DNA of 39,309 nt, taken from assembly GCA_945903645.1 (NCBI GenBank), contig CAMDOM010000034.1, positions 1 through 39,309 on the forward strand, in the 5' to 3' direction. The translations under genes were made by a program, and so were the position numbers. The notes beneath the pieces were generated by a model that had not been told where the DNA came from, made no database searches, and saw nothing but the letters and a program-made list of their open reading frames with translations. Origin of the DNA: Chryseobacterium gleum (GTDB taxonomy: Bacteria > Bacteroidota > Bacteroidia > UBA10329). This document shows positions 1 to 7,828 of this stretch, in pieces; the first letter of the stretch is position 1; every line of letters starts with the position of its first letter.

Positions 1-54
1 TGCGCCACGGTCAAGTTTGGAGATTATTTGGGCGAACAGCGTTAGATTTGCCAT

Positions 55-119
55 GGGAGAAGCGCGGTTTTGTTGTGCAACTCAAAGTTAACTTTGAGAT
101 ACAGACTATCGCTTCTCCC
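55..119. terminator. Nested inverted repeat, possible terminator or folded site
   Basis: A perfect 10-bp inverted repeat (GGGAGAAGCG at 55-64, CGCTTCTCCC at 110-119) encloses a second, perfect 18-bp palindrome, CTCAAAGTTAACTTTGAG, at 81-98. The right arm is followed by a T-rich stretch, so it could terminate an upstream gene. An open frame from base 1 ends at a TAG at 43-45, but it is too short to call. The long spacer and nested design are also compatible with a folded recombination site. The sequence is certain; the function is inferred. Confidence 0.45.
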
Positions 120-142
120 TTTCTTATTCGTTTAGGACGGGA

Positions 143-640
143 TTGAGAAATATTATTTTATTATTCGCACTTATTGCGACAACCTCTATTTCCTTTGGGC
201 AGAATACTGATTCTATAACTCCAAAAATTGACAGTATAGATTGCAGTAGCATTTACAAAGAGGTAGACGAATTCTCTGGAGAAATAAAATTTGATGCCCA
301 AATCACTGCTAATGTTAAGTTTTTAAAGACAAAAAAGGACGGAGTTAGTAAATATTTTTTGAGTTTGTGGGTAAAATCAACGGGAATTTATACTGGCACT
401 GGTGTAACAATAATTTTGAAAAACGGAAGAAAGATAAATAAGCCAAGTGCTAAAGTACATTACAGTTATGCTGGTAGTAGCTTTTACACCACTACATTCA
501 TTCAACTTACTAATGAAGACATTTCCTTATTCAAACAAAGTGGAATAGCAAAATATAAACTTTATATTTCAACAGGAGAAATAACGGATAACTCAGACCT
601 TTCAAAAGACCTTTTTAACTGCCTTGTAAATGCTAAATAG
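143..640 (+). CDS. Small secreted protein of unknown function
   Basis: A 165-residue protein of no family I recognise. Residues 1-20 form a signal peptide (basic MRN, then a hydrophobic stretch, with likely cleavage after SFG), so it should be exported. The mature part is mostly beta-like and hydrophilic, with cysteines near residues 34 and 161. The start is TTG at 143: it sits just before the signal peptide, the purine-rich AGGACGGGA lies directly upstream, and no ATG fits. The gene is AT-rich compared with the housekeeping genes further right and is flanked on both sides by strong hairpins, so it may be an acquired single-gene unit. Confidence 0.6.
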   Translation: MRNIILLFALIATTSISFGQNTDSITPKIDSIDCSSIYKEVDEFSGEIKFDAQITANVKFLKTKKDGVSKYFLSLWVKSTGIYTGTGVTIILKNGRKINKPSAKVHYSYAGSSFYTTTFIQLTNEDISLFKQSGIAKYKLYISTGEITDNSDLSKDLFNCLVNAK

Positions 641-992
641 ATTAATAGAAACGAGAAAATGTTAAAATTATATACCCCCGCTGGTTTAAGTGTTAATTCT
701 CGTTGAAGAGTTCCGTAGGGTCTCTTCAATGGAATAGTACACGGACGGTTTTCTGCCAAAGGCAGAGAGACCGCTACGCTAAGTAGCAACCATCCAGAAC
801 TACATGACACCTAACCAATACAACAACTTTTTACAAACCTGAAAACAGCAGCTTAGTGTCTTATCTATCTGTCTAAATTAAAGTTGCAAGTCCACCAAAC
901 ACCTTTCGATAAAATTGAACTCTGCGGTTAGACTTATTTGTAGGAAATCTACGATTTGAATTCTAGTTGTAGAGAATATCTATGCAACAACT
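641..992. other. Intergenic region with two tandem hairpins
   Basis: No convincing gene is visible in this 350-base gap. Two hairpins stand out. The first pairs TTGAAGAG (703-710) with CTCTTCAA (722-729). The second pairs TCTGCC (752-757) with GGCAGA (761-766), extended by CGGT (746-749) with ACCG (770-773). They lie 17 nt apart, downstream of the small secreted protein. This could be a structured RNA, a terminator region or part of a dispersed repeat; the sequence alone does not decide. A minus-strand open frame covering 562-810 is probably spurious. Confidence 0.4.
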
Positions 993-1739
993 CTACTTCC
1001 CCTTGTAAATCTTGTAAGTAAATAGCCCCCACAAATGGAGGCGGTGCATTATAGCGGTGTGCAACACGCCTAGCCCGTAAGTGGTACTGCGTTTGAAATT
1101 GATGCTGCTTGCTTCTTCAAAATACTTGGTGGGGCACGATACTTCACCCACCTCGAAACCCGCCATAAAAATTTGACTCAGCATTTGGTTGTCAAACACA
1201 AAATCGTTGGAATTGGCTTCGAGGTTAATGGCCTCCAAGACTTCGCGCGAAAAGGCCCGATAGCCCGTGTGGTATTCCGATAGCTTTTGGTTGATGAGGA
1301 TGTTTTGCGCCAGCGTTAGAAACCGGTTGGCGATGTATTTATACAGGGGCATGCCGCCTTTGAGAGCGCCTTTGCCCAATATGCGCGAACCACACACCAC
1401 AGGATACACCTCGTTGGCAATCATGTAGGTCATTACGGGAATGAGCTTTGGAGTGTATTGATAGTCGGGATGCAGCATCACTACAATGTCAGCACCCAGC
1501 TCCAACGCCTTGTGGTAACAGGTTTTTTGATTGCCGCCATAGCCCAAATTGGCTTCGTGGCGAATGATGTGTTTAATACCCAAGCGTTGGCCTTCTTTCA
1601 CCGTTTCGTCAGGACTTGCATCATCCACCAACACCACTTCGTCCACCACATCGAAAGGGATTTCGCGATAGGTGCGCTCCAATGTGCGCGAGGCATTGTA
1701 GGCAGGCAGCACTACAACCACTTTTTTTCCATTCACCAT
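993..1739 (-). CDS. Family 2 glycosyltransferase (dolichol-phosphate-mannose-synthase-like)
   Basis: A 248-residue GT-A fold transferase. The nucleotide-sugar site reads VVLVDDASPDET at about residues 36-47, and the usual DxD region is MLHPDYQY around residue 90, the HPD variant seen in one GT2 subgroup. HTGYRAFSREVL near 160 matches the acceptor-side motif of this subgroup. There is no transmembrane anchor, so it is probably a cytoplasmic-face enzyme adding a sugar to a lipid or surface glycan; the donor cannot be told. The ATG start at 1739 is supported by a TACATTTG box 4 nt upstream. It stands alone, with no glycan cluster nearby. Confidence 0.85.
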   Translation of the reverse strand: MVNGKKVVVVLPAYNASRTLERTYREIPFDVVDEVVLVDDASPDETVKEGQRLGIKHIIRHEANLGYGGNQKTCYHKALELGADIVVMLHPDYQYTPKLIPVMTYMIANEVYPVVCGSRILGKGALKGGMPLYKYIANRFLTLAQNILINQKLSEYHTGYRAFSREVLEAINLEANSNDFVFDNQMLSQIFMAGFEVGEVSCPTKYFEEASSINFKRSTTYGLGVLHTAIMHRLHLWGLFTYKIYKGK

Positions 1740-1743
1740 GCGG

Positions 1744-1751
1744 CAAATGTA
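1744..1751 (-). promoter_or_regulatory. -7 promoter box of the GT2 gene
   Basis: TACATTTG on the minus strand matches the Bacteroidota -7 consensus TAnnTTTG. Only CCGC separates it from the ATG at 1739, so transcription should start at or next to the start codon. No clear -33 TTG was found at the usual distance. Confidence 0.5.
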
Positions 1752-1893
1752 AAGTACCGAAGATAAACTTCGAAGTGTGAAGCATAGAATACAAAAAGAC
1801 GCAGCTTCAATGGCATTGATTTTTTTTGAACCTACTGTTTCAAATTAGATTCGTTCTTTGCCCCTGCATAACGCAAACCGAAGGAACAGAGCG

Positions 1894-2724
1894 ATGATAA
1901 ACACAGTATTTAAATCGGGGATATTTGATGGAAAAGTGGCCTTAATAACAGGCGGAGGCACGGGCATAGGCTTGCGAACCGCCCGCGAATTGGGACTGTT
2001 GGGCGCCAAAGTGGTTATAGCCAGCCGAAAAATGGAAAAACTTGCAGCAGGATTGACCCTATTGCACGCTGATGGCAGCGATGCCATTGCCTTAGAATGC
2101 AACATACGCGAAGAGGAAAGCATGAAAGCCTGTGTGGCAAAGGCCTTGGCACACTATGGCCGTATTGATTTGTTGGTGAACAATGGTGGCGGTCAGTTTC
2201 CATCGCCAGCAGAACTGATTACTCGCAAAGGATTTAAGGCTGTGGTAGAAACCAATTTGGAGGGTACATTTTTCCTTACGCAAGAGGTGTTTAACCAATG
2301 GATGCGGGCCAATGGAGGCAGCGTAGTAAATGTGGTGATGAACAACCGCAACGGATTTCCGATGATGGCTCACTCTGCAGCAGCTCGCGCTGGGGTAGAA
2401 AACCTAACCATTACTCTAGCTAACGAATGGGGGCGCTATGGTGTGCGCATAAACAGCATTGCCCCAGGCACCATCAATAGCAGTGGGTTGAAAAGCTACG
2501 CCCCCGAATTTCAATCTTTTGTAATGAGCTACGGTAAGAATAACCAAACCTATCGCCTAGGCACCGAAGCCGAAATTGCTTCTTCTATTGTGTTTTTGCT
2601 TTCGCCAGCCGCTTCGTTTGTAACTGGAATCACTATGGCAGTAGATGGCGGAGAATCGATTTACAACCCGTTGTTTGTGCCTGTAGAAAACAGTCAGAAC
2701 ACGAGTTTTGGTGGTGAGGAATAG
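1894..2724 (+). CDS. SDR-family oxidoreductase, PECR/2,4-dienoyl-CoA-reductase-like
   Basis: A 276-residue Rossmann-fold short-chain dehydrogenase. The dinucleotide site TGGGTGIG is at residues 19-26, and NNGGGQFPSPAE (about 100-111) and SAAARAGVENL (about 162-172) closely resemble peroxisomal trans-2-enoyl-CoA reductase. As in that atypical group, the classical YxxxK dyad is absent: the Tyr position is Ala. That points to reduction of an unsaturated acyl-CoA with NADPH in the cytoplasm; the exact substrate is unknown. The frame extends up to a TTG at 1858, but I chose the ATG at 1894 because an AAGGAACAGAG stretch precedes it and the fold begins soon after. It is a single gene, divergent from the GT2 gene. 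Confidence 0.85.
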   Translation: MINTVFKSGIFDGKVALITGGGTGIGLRTARELGLLGAKVVIASRKMEKLAAGLTLLHADGSDAIALECNIREEESMKACVAKALAHYGRIDLLVNNGGGQFPSPAELITRKGFKAVVETNLEGTFFLTQEVFNQWMRANGGSVVNVVMNNRNGFPMMAHSAAARAGVENLTITLANEWGRYGVRINSIAPGTINSSGLKSYAPEFQSFVMSYGKNNQTYRLGTEAEIASSIVFLLSPAASFVTGITMAVDGGESIYNPLFVPVENSQNTSFGGEE

Positions 2725-2796
2725 GTAAATGTCGAAGATTAGAATCCCTTACAAATCGCTGATTAGATTTGTAAAATCACCCTTAAATTAGCATTA

Positions 2797-3180
2797 GTGG
2801 AACACCTTACTATCGAATACCTGACTGACTTTGTGAAAGAAAACGAAATTGAATTATACCCTTCTCACAGTAAATTGTGTTTCCCCATTATTGCCCGAAT
2901 TTTTAGAAAAATGAAGCATGGTATTCGATTTTCAGGAATCAAAATAGATGGTGATATAATTATTGATGGACACTATAGATATTTAGCGGCACTATTGGCT
3001 GATGTTGCTCTTGAAAGATACCCTTACAGTAAAACATCTGCAACTAATGTTGGAGAATGGAACACCGTTCTTTTTGATACCAACGATTGGGATACAGAGG
3101 CAAAAATTTCGATGTTAAACGCCTTAGATGCGGAGTATAACAGCATTAGTATTAAGACAATCAATGCGTTACTGAAATAA
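2797..3180 (+). CDS. Hypothetical protein with ParB/sulfiredoxin-like motif
   Basis: A 127-residue soluble protein starting at GTG. The centre reads IKIDGDIIIDGHYRYLAALLADV (residues about 48-70), which resembles the DGHHR..AA core of ParB/Srx-fold domains, where that segment binds nucleotide. No HTH or other domain is visible, so it is not a partition protein. It is followed after 16 bases by a small HAD-like gene on the same strand, so the two may be co-transcribed. Function is unknown. Such stand-alone ParB-like domains occur in accessory gene sets, but nothing here shows a mobile origin. Confidence 0.6.
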   Translation: MEHLTIEYLTDFVKENEIELYPSHSKLCFPIIARIFRKMKHGIRFSGIKIDGDIIIDGHYRYLAALLADVALERYPYSKTSATNVGEWNTVLFDTNDWDTEAKISMLNALDAEYNSISIKTINALLK

Positions 3181-3196
3181 TCCGTTTCTTTGTGTC

Positions 3197-3661
3197 ATGT
3201 TAATCTTCTTAGACATAGATGGTGTAATGGTTCCTGCCAAAAGCTGGGCGAGTCCTGTCATTTTAGAAGATGGCTTCCCTGATTTTAGCGCAAAAGCCAC
3301 TAATACACTTCGAAATTTGATTTCTGAGGATGTCACCATTATGCTCACCACATCTCACAAATGGCGCTACAGTATTGAAACTTGGAAAACCATCTTCGCC
3401 AAAAGAGGTATACTCCTTCACAAATTAGATAGGTTGGATGATAATGTTTCTCATCTCAATAGAAAGGATGAAATCATGCAATGGATTGATGCTCATCACC
3501 AGCATGAAGATTTTGTTATTTTAGATGATGACACGTCTTTAAACGACCTTCCTGATTTATTGAAGAAGCATTTAATCCTGACAAGTCCAATAATCGGACT
3601 AACAGAAAATCATCTTGAAGCCGTCAAGTCGATGATGAACAAAAGAGTGCAAGCTGCCTAG
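3197..3661 (+). CDS. HAD-like domain protein (Swiss-army-knife RNA repair HAD type)
   Basis: A 154-residue small HAD-fold protein. Motif I is FLDIDGV at residues 4-10 (nucleophile Asp6, acid Asp8), motif II lies in MLTTSHKW near 50-57, and the acidic metal motif is VILDDDTSLNDLP near 107-119. The layout without a cap domain and the LTTSHKWR segment match the HAD domain found with Swiss Army Knife RNA-repair proteins; some relatives act on nucleic-acid ends. The activity here is inferred. TTTCTTTG lies 4 nt upstream of the ATG, a one-mismatch version of the -7 box. It forms a likely pair with the ParB-like gene. Confidence 0.7.
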   Translation: MLIFLDIDGVMVPAKSWASPVILEDGFPDFSAKATNTLRNLISEDVTIMLTTSHKWRYSIETWKTIFAKRGILLHKLDRLDDNVSHLNRKDEIMQWIDAHHQHEDFVILDDDTSLNDLPDLLKKHLILTSPIIGLTENHLEAVKSMMNKRVQAA

Positions 3662-3711
3662 TTTCTCATTAAATTTTGCTCCTTGTGGTTTCCTCAATTG
3701 TTATTCGACAA

Positions 3712-4848
3712 TTAAGCACTCAAAGCCTGTTTCAGCGCAGCAACTAAAGCCTTCACTTCGGCAGGAGTATTGAACTCGTGCAGGCAAATGCGAATGCGTT
3801 CTTGACCATCAGCAACGGTGGGCGCTACAATGGGCCGCACATCAAAACCAGCATCCCAAACCTGTTGTGCCACCGCCCTGCATCGGGCTGCTCCGGGCAC
3901 AATAAGGCAATGAATGGCGCTGGTACTCGGAATAAGCGTTGCACCTTCTATTTCCTTCAATTCCTGTTGAAGTAAATCAATAATAACCCTGATTTTCAGG
4001 TTATTAAAATTAAAAACTGACAACATGTCATACGCGCATTTTACCGAAATAAGGGCATGTGGCGAGGTGAAAGTGGAGTAAATAAGTGGTCGTGCATAGT
4101 TGATAAGATACTGCCGCAGCACATCGCTACCCAGCACGGCAGCACCATGACATCCGAGCGCTTTTCCGAAGGTGACCAGGCGTGCTGTCACCTTTTGTTG
4201 TAGTTGAAGCTGATGCACCAATCCCCTACCCTGTTCGCCATAAAGTCCAATTGCGTGCGCCTCGTCAACAATTAGAAACGCTTTATGCAGCTCGCAAACC
4301 GCTGCAATGGCTTCCAGCTGGCAAGCATCGCCATCCATACTATAGATGCTTTCTACTGCTACCAATGCAGGTGCATTTATGGAACTTAATATCGCATCGA
4401 GATGGTCGGGATCGTTGTGCTTAAACGATTGACATGAAGCCTTGGACAACCGCATACCATCATGCACCGAGGCATGAATGAGTTCATCATACACAACGTT
4501 TTTAACTACGCGATTGAGGGACGAGAAAAGTCCCACATTGGCATCATAGCCCGAATTGAACAACAGTGCTGCAGGACTATCATGAAAAGCGGCAATGGAA
4601 TGTTCGAGATTTTCGGCCAACTTGCTATGCCCCGTTAGCAAGCGAGAGCCCGTTGAGCCTACTGAAAGGTGAATACTTTCGAATTGAATGCGATTGTGAA
4701 GCGCTGTGCTACGGGCAAAGCCAAGATAATCGTTGGAACAAAAATCTATCTTACCCTCGGCTGTGCGCAATTGGCGCAGTAGGCCTGCTTGACTGCGCTT
4801 TTCGAGCTGCGCATGTAGAAGGTCATCCAATGCATCACTTTCGTTCAC
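3712..4848 (-). CDS. bioF: 8-amino-7-oxononanoate synthase
   Basis: A 378-residue PLP-dependent alpha-oxoamine synthase. It condenses pimeloyl-ACP/CoA with alanine to form KAPA, the first committed biotin step. FCSNDYLG (36-43), GSTGSRLLTG (64-73), DEAHAIG (195-201) and TFGKALGCHGA with PLP-binding Lys229 are all present, and the length is normal. The ATG overlaps the bioB stop by 4 bp, indicating translational coupling in a bioB-bioF operon. KBL and serine palmitoyltransferase are paralogues, but pairing with bioB settles the call. The other biotin genes are not in this window. Confidence 0.95.
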   Translation of the reverse strand: MNESDALDDLLHAQLEKRSQAGLLRQLRTAEGKIDFCSNDYLGFARSTALHNRIQFESIHLSVGSTGSRLLTGHSKLAENLEHSIAAFHDSPAALLFNSGYDANVGLFSSLNRVVKNVVYDELIHASVHDGMRLSKASCQSFKHNDPDHLDAILSSINAPALVAVESIYSMDGDACQLEAIAAVCELHKAFLIVDEAHAIGLYGEQGRGLVHQLQLQQKVTARLVTFGKALGCHGAAVLGSDVLRQYLINYARPLIYSTFTSPHALISVKCAYDMLSVFNFNNLKIRVIIDLLQQELKEIEGATLIPSTSAIHCLIVPGAARCRAVAQQVWDAGFDVRPIVAPTVADGQERIRICLHEFNTPAEVKALVAALKQALSA

Positions 4849-5939
4849 TCCGAAACAGTCTTGGATTTTTGCGCAGCTTGCTGATTGCGTTCAATGGTAT
4901 GCCCAGGCCTCGACCATTTCACTTTTTCGATTTCCTCTGGGCGATTTTTGTAGGAATCGTTCACCTCTGGACGGCCACCTTTCTTGTAGGGCGATTTGGG
5001 CAGCAATCCAAGATGGGCAAATAACGTCATATCGCGATCGAAGCTTGGATTTGGGGTGGTAAGCAGCTTATCCCCTGCGAAAATAGAACCCGCCCCAGCA
5101 AGAAAACACAAGGCTTGGCCCTCGTCTGTCATTTCAGTTCTACCAGCAGAAAGGCGCACCGTAGTAGCAGGCAATATGATGCGTGTGGTGGCTATCATGC
5201 GCACCATGTCCCAAATTGGCACTGGCTTTTGCTCTTCCATGGGCGTGCCTTCTACCGCTACCAAGGCGTTTATTGGCACCGATTCGGGATGAGGATTCAA
5301 ATTGGCCAACGCTACAAGCATCCCGCAGCGATCTTCGGGCTTTTCGCCCATGCCAATTATACCTCCCGAACATACGGTAAGCTTGGCATTGCGAGCGTTT
5401 TCAAGGGTTTTCAGACGGTCGTCATACCCACGGGTAGAGATAATTTCTTTGTAGTAATCTTCTGAAGTATCGAGGTTGTGGTTGTAAGCATACAACCCAG
5501 CAGCAGCAAGACGTTGGGCTTGGTTTTCGGTAATCATGCCCAAGGTGCAGCACACCTCCAAATCGGCATCATACACCACGCGTACCATGTCCAACACTTG
5601 GTCAAACTCCTCGTTGTCTTTCACATTTCGCCACGCAGCACCCATGCACAACCGCGAAGAACCCGCAGCTTTTGCTTTTAGGGCAGCTTCTTTCACCTGG
5701 GCCACTGAGAGCAAATCGTTTTTCTCAATTTTAGTTTGATAGCGAGCAGCTTGCGGGCAATACGCACAATCTTCGGGGCAACCACCTGTTTTTATAGAAA
5801 GAAGCGTGCTCACTTGTACTTCACGCGCATCGTGATATTGTCTGTGAATGGTAGATGCTTGGTAGATAAGATCGATAAGCGGTTGATTATAAACCTCAAG
5901 TATTTCCTCTTTAGTCCAATTGTGACGAATGGCTTCCAT
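4845..5939 (-). CDS. bioB: Biotin synthase
   Basis: A 364-residue radical SAM enzyme that inserts sulfur into dethiobiotin. The 4Fe-4S/SAM motif is GGCPEDCAYCPQ with Cys54, Cys58 and Cys61. CSGGIIGMGE (residues about 191-200), NALVAVEGTP and the conserved arginine in TVRLSAGR (auxiliary 2Fe-2S region) follow. It is the first gene of the bioB-bioF operon and is divergent from trmD across 98 bases. A TAAGTTTG -7 box precedes the ATG by 15 nt. I found no BirA-type TTGTAAAC palindrome. Confidence 0.96.
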   Translation of the reverse strand: MEAIRHNWTKEEILEVYNQPLIDLIYQASTIHRQYHDAREVQVSTLLSIKTGGCPEDCAYCPQAARYQTKIEKNDLLSVAQVKEAALKAKAAGSSRLCMGAAWRNVKDNEEFDQVLDMVRVVYDADLEVCCTLGMITENQAQRLAAAGLYAYNHNLDTSEDYYKEIISTRGYDDRLKTLENARNAKLTVCSGGIIGMGEKPEDRCGMLVALANLNPHPESVPINALVAVEGTPMEEQKPVPIWDMVRMIATTRIILPATTVRLSAGRTEMTDEGQALCFLAGAGSIFAGDKLLTTPNPSFDRDMTLFAHLGLLPKSPYKKGGRPEVNDSYKNRPEEIEKVKWSRPGHTIERNQQAAQKSKTVSE

Positions 5940-5954
5940 GCGATGAATTTACCA

Positions 5955-5962
5955 CAAACTTA
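5955..5962 (-). promoter_or_regulatory. -7 promoter box of bioB
   Basis: TAAGTTTG on the minus strand fits TAnnTTTG exactly and lies 15 nt before the bioB ATG, giving a predicted leader of about 10 nt. No well-spaced -33 TTG is seen. Confidence 0.45.
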
Positions 5963-6025
5963 CGGCATATCGAATTAGCGAACATCTTCAAAACGTCTTT
6001 GCTCGCGTTATTGAGTTGGCAATAG

Positions 6026-6033
6026 TAGCTTTG
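6026..6033 (+). promoter_or_regulatory. -7 promoter box of trmD
   Basis: TAGCTTTG fits the Bacteroidota -7 box and is followed by CCCA and then the trmD ATG. With the start point a few bases after the box, the mRNA would begin at the start codon. Confidence 0.5.
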
Positions 6034-6037
6034 CCCA

Positions 6038-6715
6038 ATGCGCATCGATATTATCACTATACATCCACAATTACTGTCAGGTCCGTTAGATCACAGCATT
6101 CTAAAACGTGCGCAAGACAAGGGTTTGGTGGAAATACATATCCACGATTTGCGGCAATGGTCGGAAGATAAGCATGGTCGTTTGGATGATTATCAGTTTG
6201 GCGGTGGTGCAGGCATGGTGATGCGCATTGAGCCTATTTTCAAGTGTATTGCGTCATTAAAGGCCGAACGAGAGTACGATGAGGTAATTTACATGACTCC
6301 CGATGGGCCAACGTTTACCCAGCCTACTGCCAACCATCTAAGTACAAAGCAGAACATTATGATACTTTGCGGGCACTACAAAGGTGTGGACGACAGAGTG
6401 CGGCAGAACCTCATTACCAGTGAAATCTCTATTGGCGATTATGTGCTAACTGGTGGCGAATTGCCAGCTGTGGTGGTTTGCGATGCGATAATTCGGCTAA
6501 TTCCGGGCGTCATTTCGGACGAGACCTCTGCCCTATTCGACAGCCATCAAGATGGATTACTTGCACCACCTGTATTTACCCGCCCTGCGGAATATAATGG
6601 ATGGACCGTGCCGGAAGTACTGCTATCTGGCAACGACCGTTTAATTGAAGAATGGCGTATGAACCAAGCCATAGAACGCACCAAAGAGCGCAGGCCAGGA
6701 ATGTTGGAGGATTAG
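6038..6715 (+). CDS. trmD: tRNA (guanine-37-N1)-methyltransferase
   Basis: A 225-residue SPOUT methyltransferase that makes m1G37 in tRNAs and so prevents +1 frameshifting. The N-terminal [25 protein letters not shown] (about 50-61), [13 protein letters not shown] (about 108-120) and the SAM-binding trefoil-knot segment [12 protein letters not shown] (about 131-142) are all intact. The length is normal for Bacteroidota. It stands alone rather than in the rpsP-rimM-trmD-rplS operon common elsewhere, and it ends 4 bases from the convergent truA stop codon. Confidence 0.97.
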   Translation: MRIDIITIHPQLLSGPLDHSILKRAQDKGLVEIHIHDLRQWSEDKHGRLDDYQFGGGAGMVMRIEPIFKCIASLKAEREYDEVIYMTPDGPTFTQPTANHLSTKQNIMILCGHYKGVDDRVRQNLITSEISIGDYVLTGGELPAVVVCDAIIRLIPGVISDETSALFDSHQDGLLAPPVFTRPAEYNGWTVPEVLLSGNDRLIEEWRMNQAIERTKERRPGMLED

Positions 6716-6719
6716 TCTC

Positions 6720-7472
6720 CTAGCGATTTAAGAAGATAGAATCCGGATAAACAACCTGGCTAAGATAAAGTCCTTGCGCTGGTGCTGATGAACCAGCCTC
6801 AGAACGATTTCCGCTGCTAAGCACGCGTTCCATTTCTTCAATTCCATGGCGCCCACGACCAATATCCACCAAAGTGCCCACAATAGCCCGCACCATATTG
6901 CGTAAGAATCGATTTGCCGTGATGTGAAAAATGAGGAAATCGCCATCTTCTTCCCAATACGCTTTAGTTACAGTGCAGATATTGGTTTTATTGGCCGCGT
7001 GCGATTTGCAAAAACAAGCAAAGTCCTTTTCCCCAATTAAAAGCTGTGCAGCGGCATTCATTGGCGTAATATCCATATCGTACATGCACCGCCACGACTG
7101 GCTCTGATGAAAGGCGTCTTTCCTTTTAATGATAAAATATTTATAACTGCGCCATTGTGCAGAGAATCGCGCGTGTGCATTGGGCACCATCTCATAAATG
7201 GCGTGAAGAGCAATGTTCGGATGCAACATATTATTCAACTTAAAAAGAAAAAGTGAGGATTCTTCCGTTAAGGATTCCGTATCAAAATGAGCGAAAAATT
7301 GCTTTGCATGAACTCCAGAATCAGTTCTTCCACAGCCAATTACGGTAGTTGTATTCCGCAATAGCGTGCTAATCTTATCCGTTAATTCTTGTTGAATGGT
7401 AATGCCGTTGGGCTGAATTTGCCACCCATGAAATCCAGTGCCGTTGTAAGAAAGTTCGAGGAAATAACGCAC
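6720..7472 (-). CDS. truA: tRNA pseudouridine synthase A
   Basis: A 250-residue enzyme forming pseudouridine at tRNA positions 38-40. The catalytic aspartate lies in CGRTDSGVHAKQ (near residue 51), preceded by YNGTGFHGWQIQPN. ITANRFLRNMVRAIVGTLVDIGRGR near 182-206 is the conserved C-terminal RNA-binding motif. It is the last gene of a minus-strand cluster, 2 bp after the eIF1-like gene, and faces trmD tail to tail, so two tRNA modification genes converge with almost no space for a terminator. Confidence 0.96.
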   Translation of the reverse strand: MRYFLELSYNGTGFHGWQIQPNGITIQQELTDKISTLLRNTTTVIGCGRTDSGVHAKQFFAHFDTESLTEESSLFLFKLNNMLHPNIALHAIYEMVPNAHARFSAQWRSYKYFIIKRKDAFHQSQSWRCMYDMDITPMNAAAQLLIGEKDFACFCKSHAANKTNICTVTKAYWEEDGDFLIFHITANRFLRNMVRAIVGTLVDIGRGRHGIEEMERVLSSGNRSEAGSSAPAQGLYLSQVVYPDSIFLNR

Positions 7473-7474
7473 CG

Positions 7475-7828
7475 CTATCCTCCGCTTCGTTTGGCTTTGT
7501 ATCCTTCTTTATGCAAAATATCTAAGACCCGAACTGCGTGGTCGCCTTGCACAATTATTTCTCCATCCTTGGCCGACCCACCTACTCCACACTTGGTCTT
7601 AAGCATTTTACCAAGTTCGCTTAGCGCTTCTTCCGAGCCTTGAAATCCAGTGACTACAGTAGCAATTTTGCCTTTTCTATTTTTTCGATCTAGCACCACT
7701 CTCAAATCTTGTTGACGTGGTTGCAAAACTGCATCTTCCTCCTGCTCTTCATGCAATGGAAGGTCGCGATTGGTGCTAAATACCAATCCACCTAGGCTTT
7801 CCAATCCTTTTCCCATCTTCTTATTCAT
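7475..7828 (-). CDS. YciH/SUI1-family translation initiation factor-like protein
   Basis: A 117-residue protein with the eIF1/SUI1 fold. The C-terminal core runs from LRVVLDRKNRKGKIATVVTGF through LKTKCGVGGSAKDGEIIVQGDH to the end, with the typical GGSaKdGeIivQGdh signature. In eukaryotes eIF1 checks start codons; bacterial YciH is poorly defined and thought to influence initiation fidelity. The frame opens at 7837, but I favour the ATG at 7828 (MNKKMGKG); the ATG at 7816 is also possible. It overlaps the end of the lipid kinase gene, consistent with one operon with truA. Confidence 0.85.
   Translation of the reverse strand: MNKKMGKGLESLGGLVFSTNRDLPLHEEQEEDAVLQPRQQDLRVVLDRKNRKGKIATVVTGFQGSEEALSELGKMLKTKCGVGGSAKDGEIIVQGDHAVRVLDILHKEGYKAKRSGG

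Noticed and set aside
1-45. Possible 3' end of a gene (14 codons then TAG)
   Set aside because: Too short to distinguish from chance; the upstream sequence is missing.
562-810. Minus-strand open frame of 82 codons
   Set aside because: It overlaps a credible secreted-protein gene and the hairpins, with no signal peptide, domain or start context.
808-935. attC-like core pair ACCTAAC ... GTTAGAC
   Set aside because: Both 7-mers fit the degenerate consensus, but the flanks do not pair and such matches are common by chance.
4566-5739. Several plus-strand open frames opposite bioF and bioB
   Set aside because: Shadows of strongly conserved genes; no recognisable protein features.
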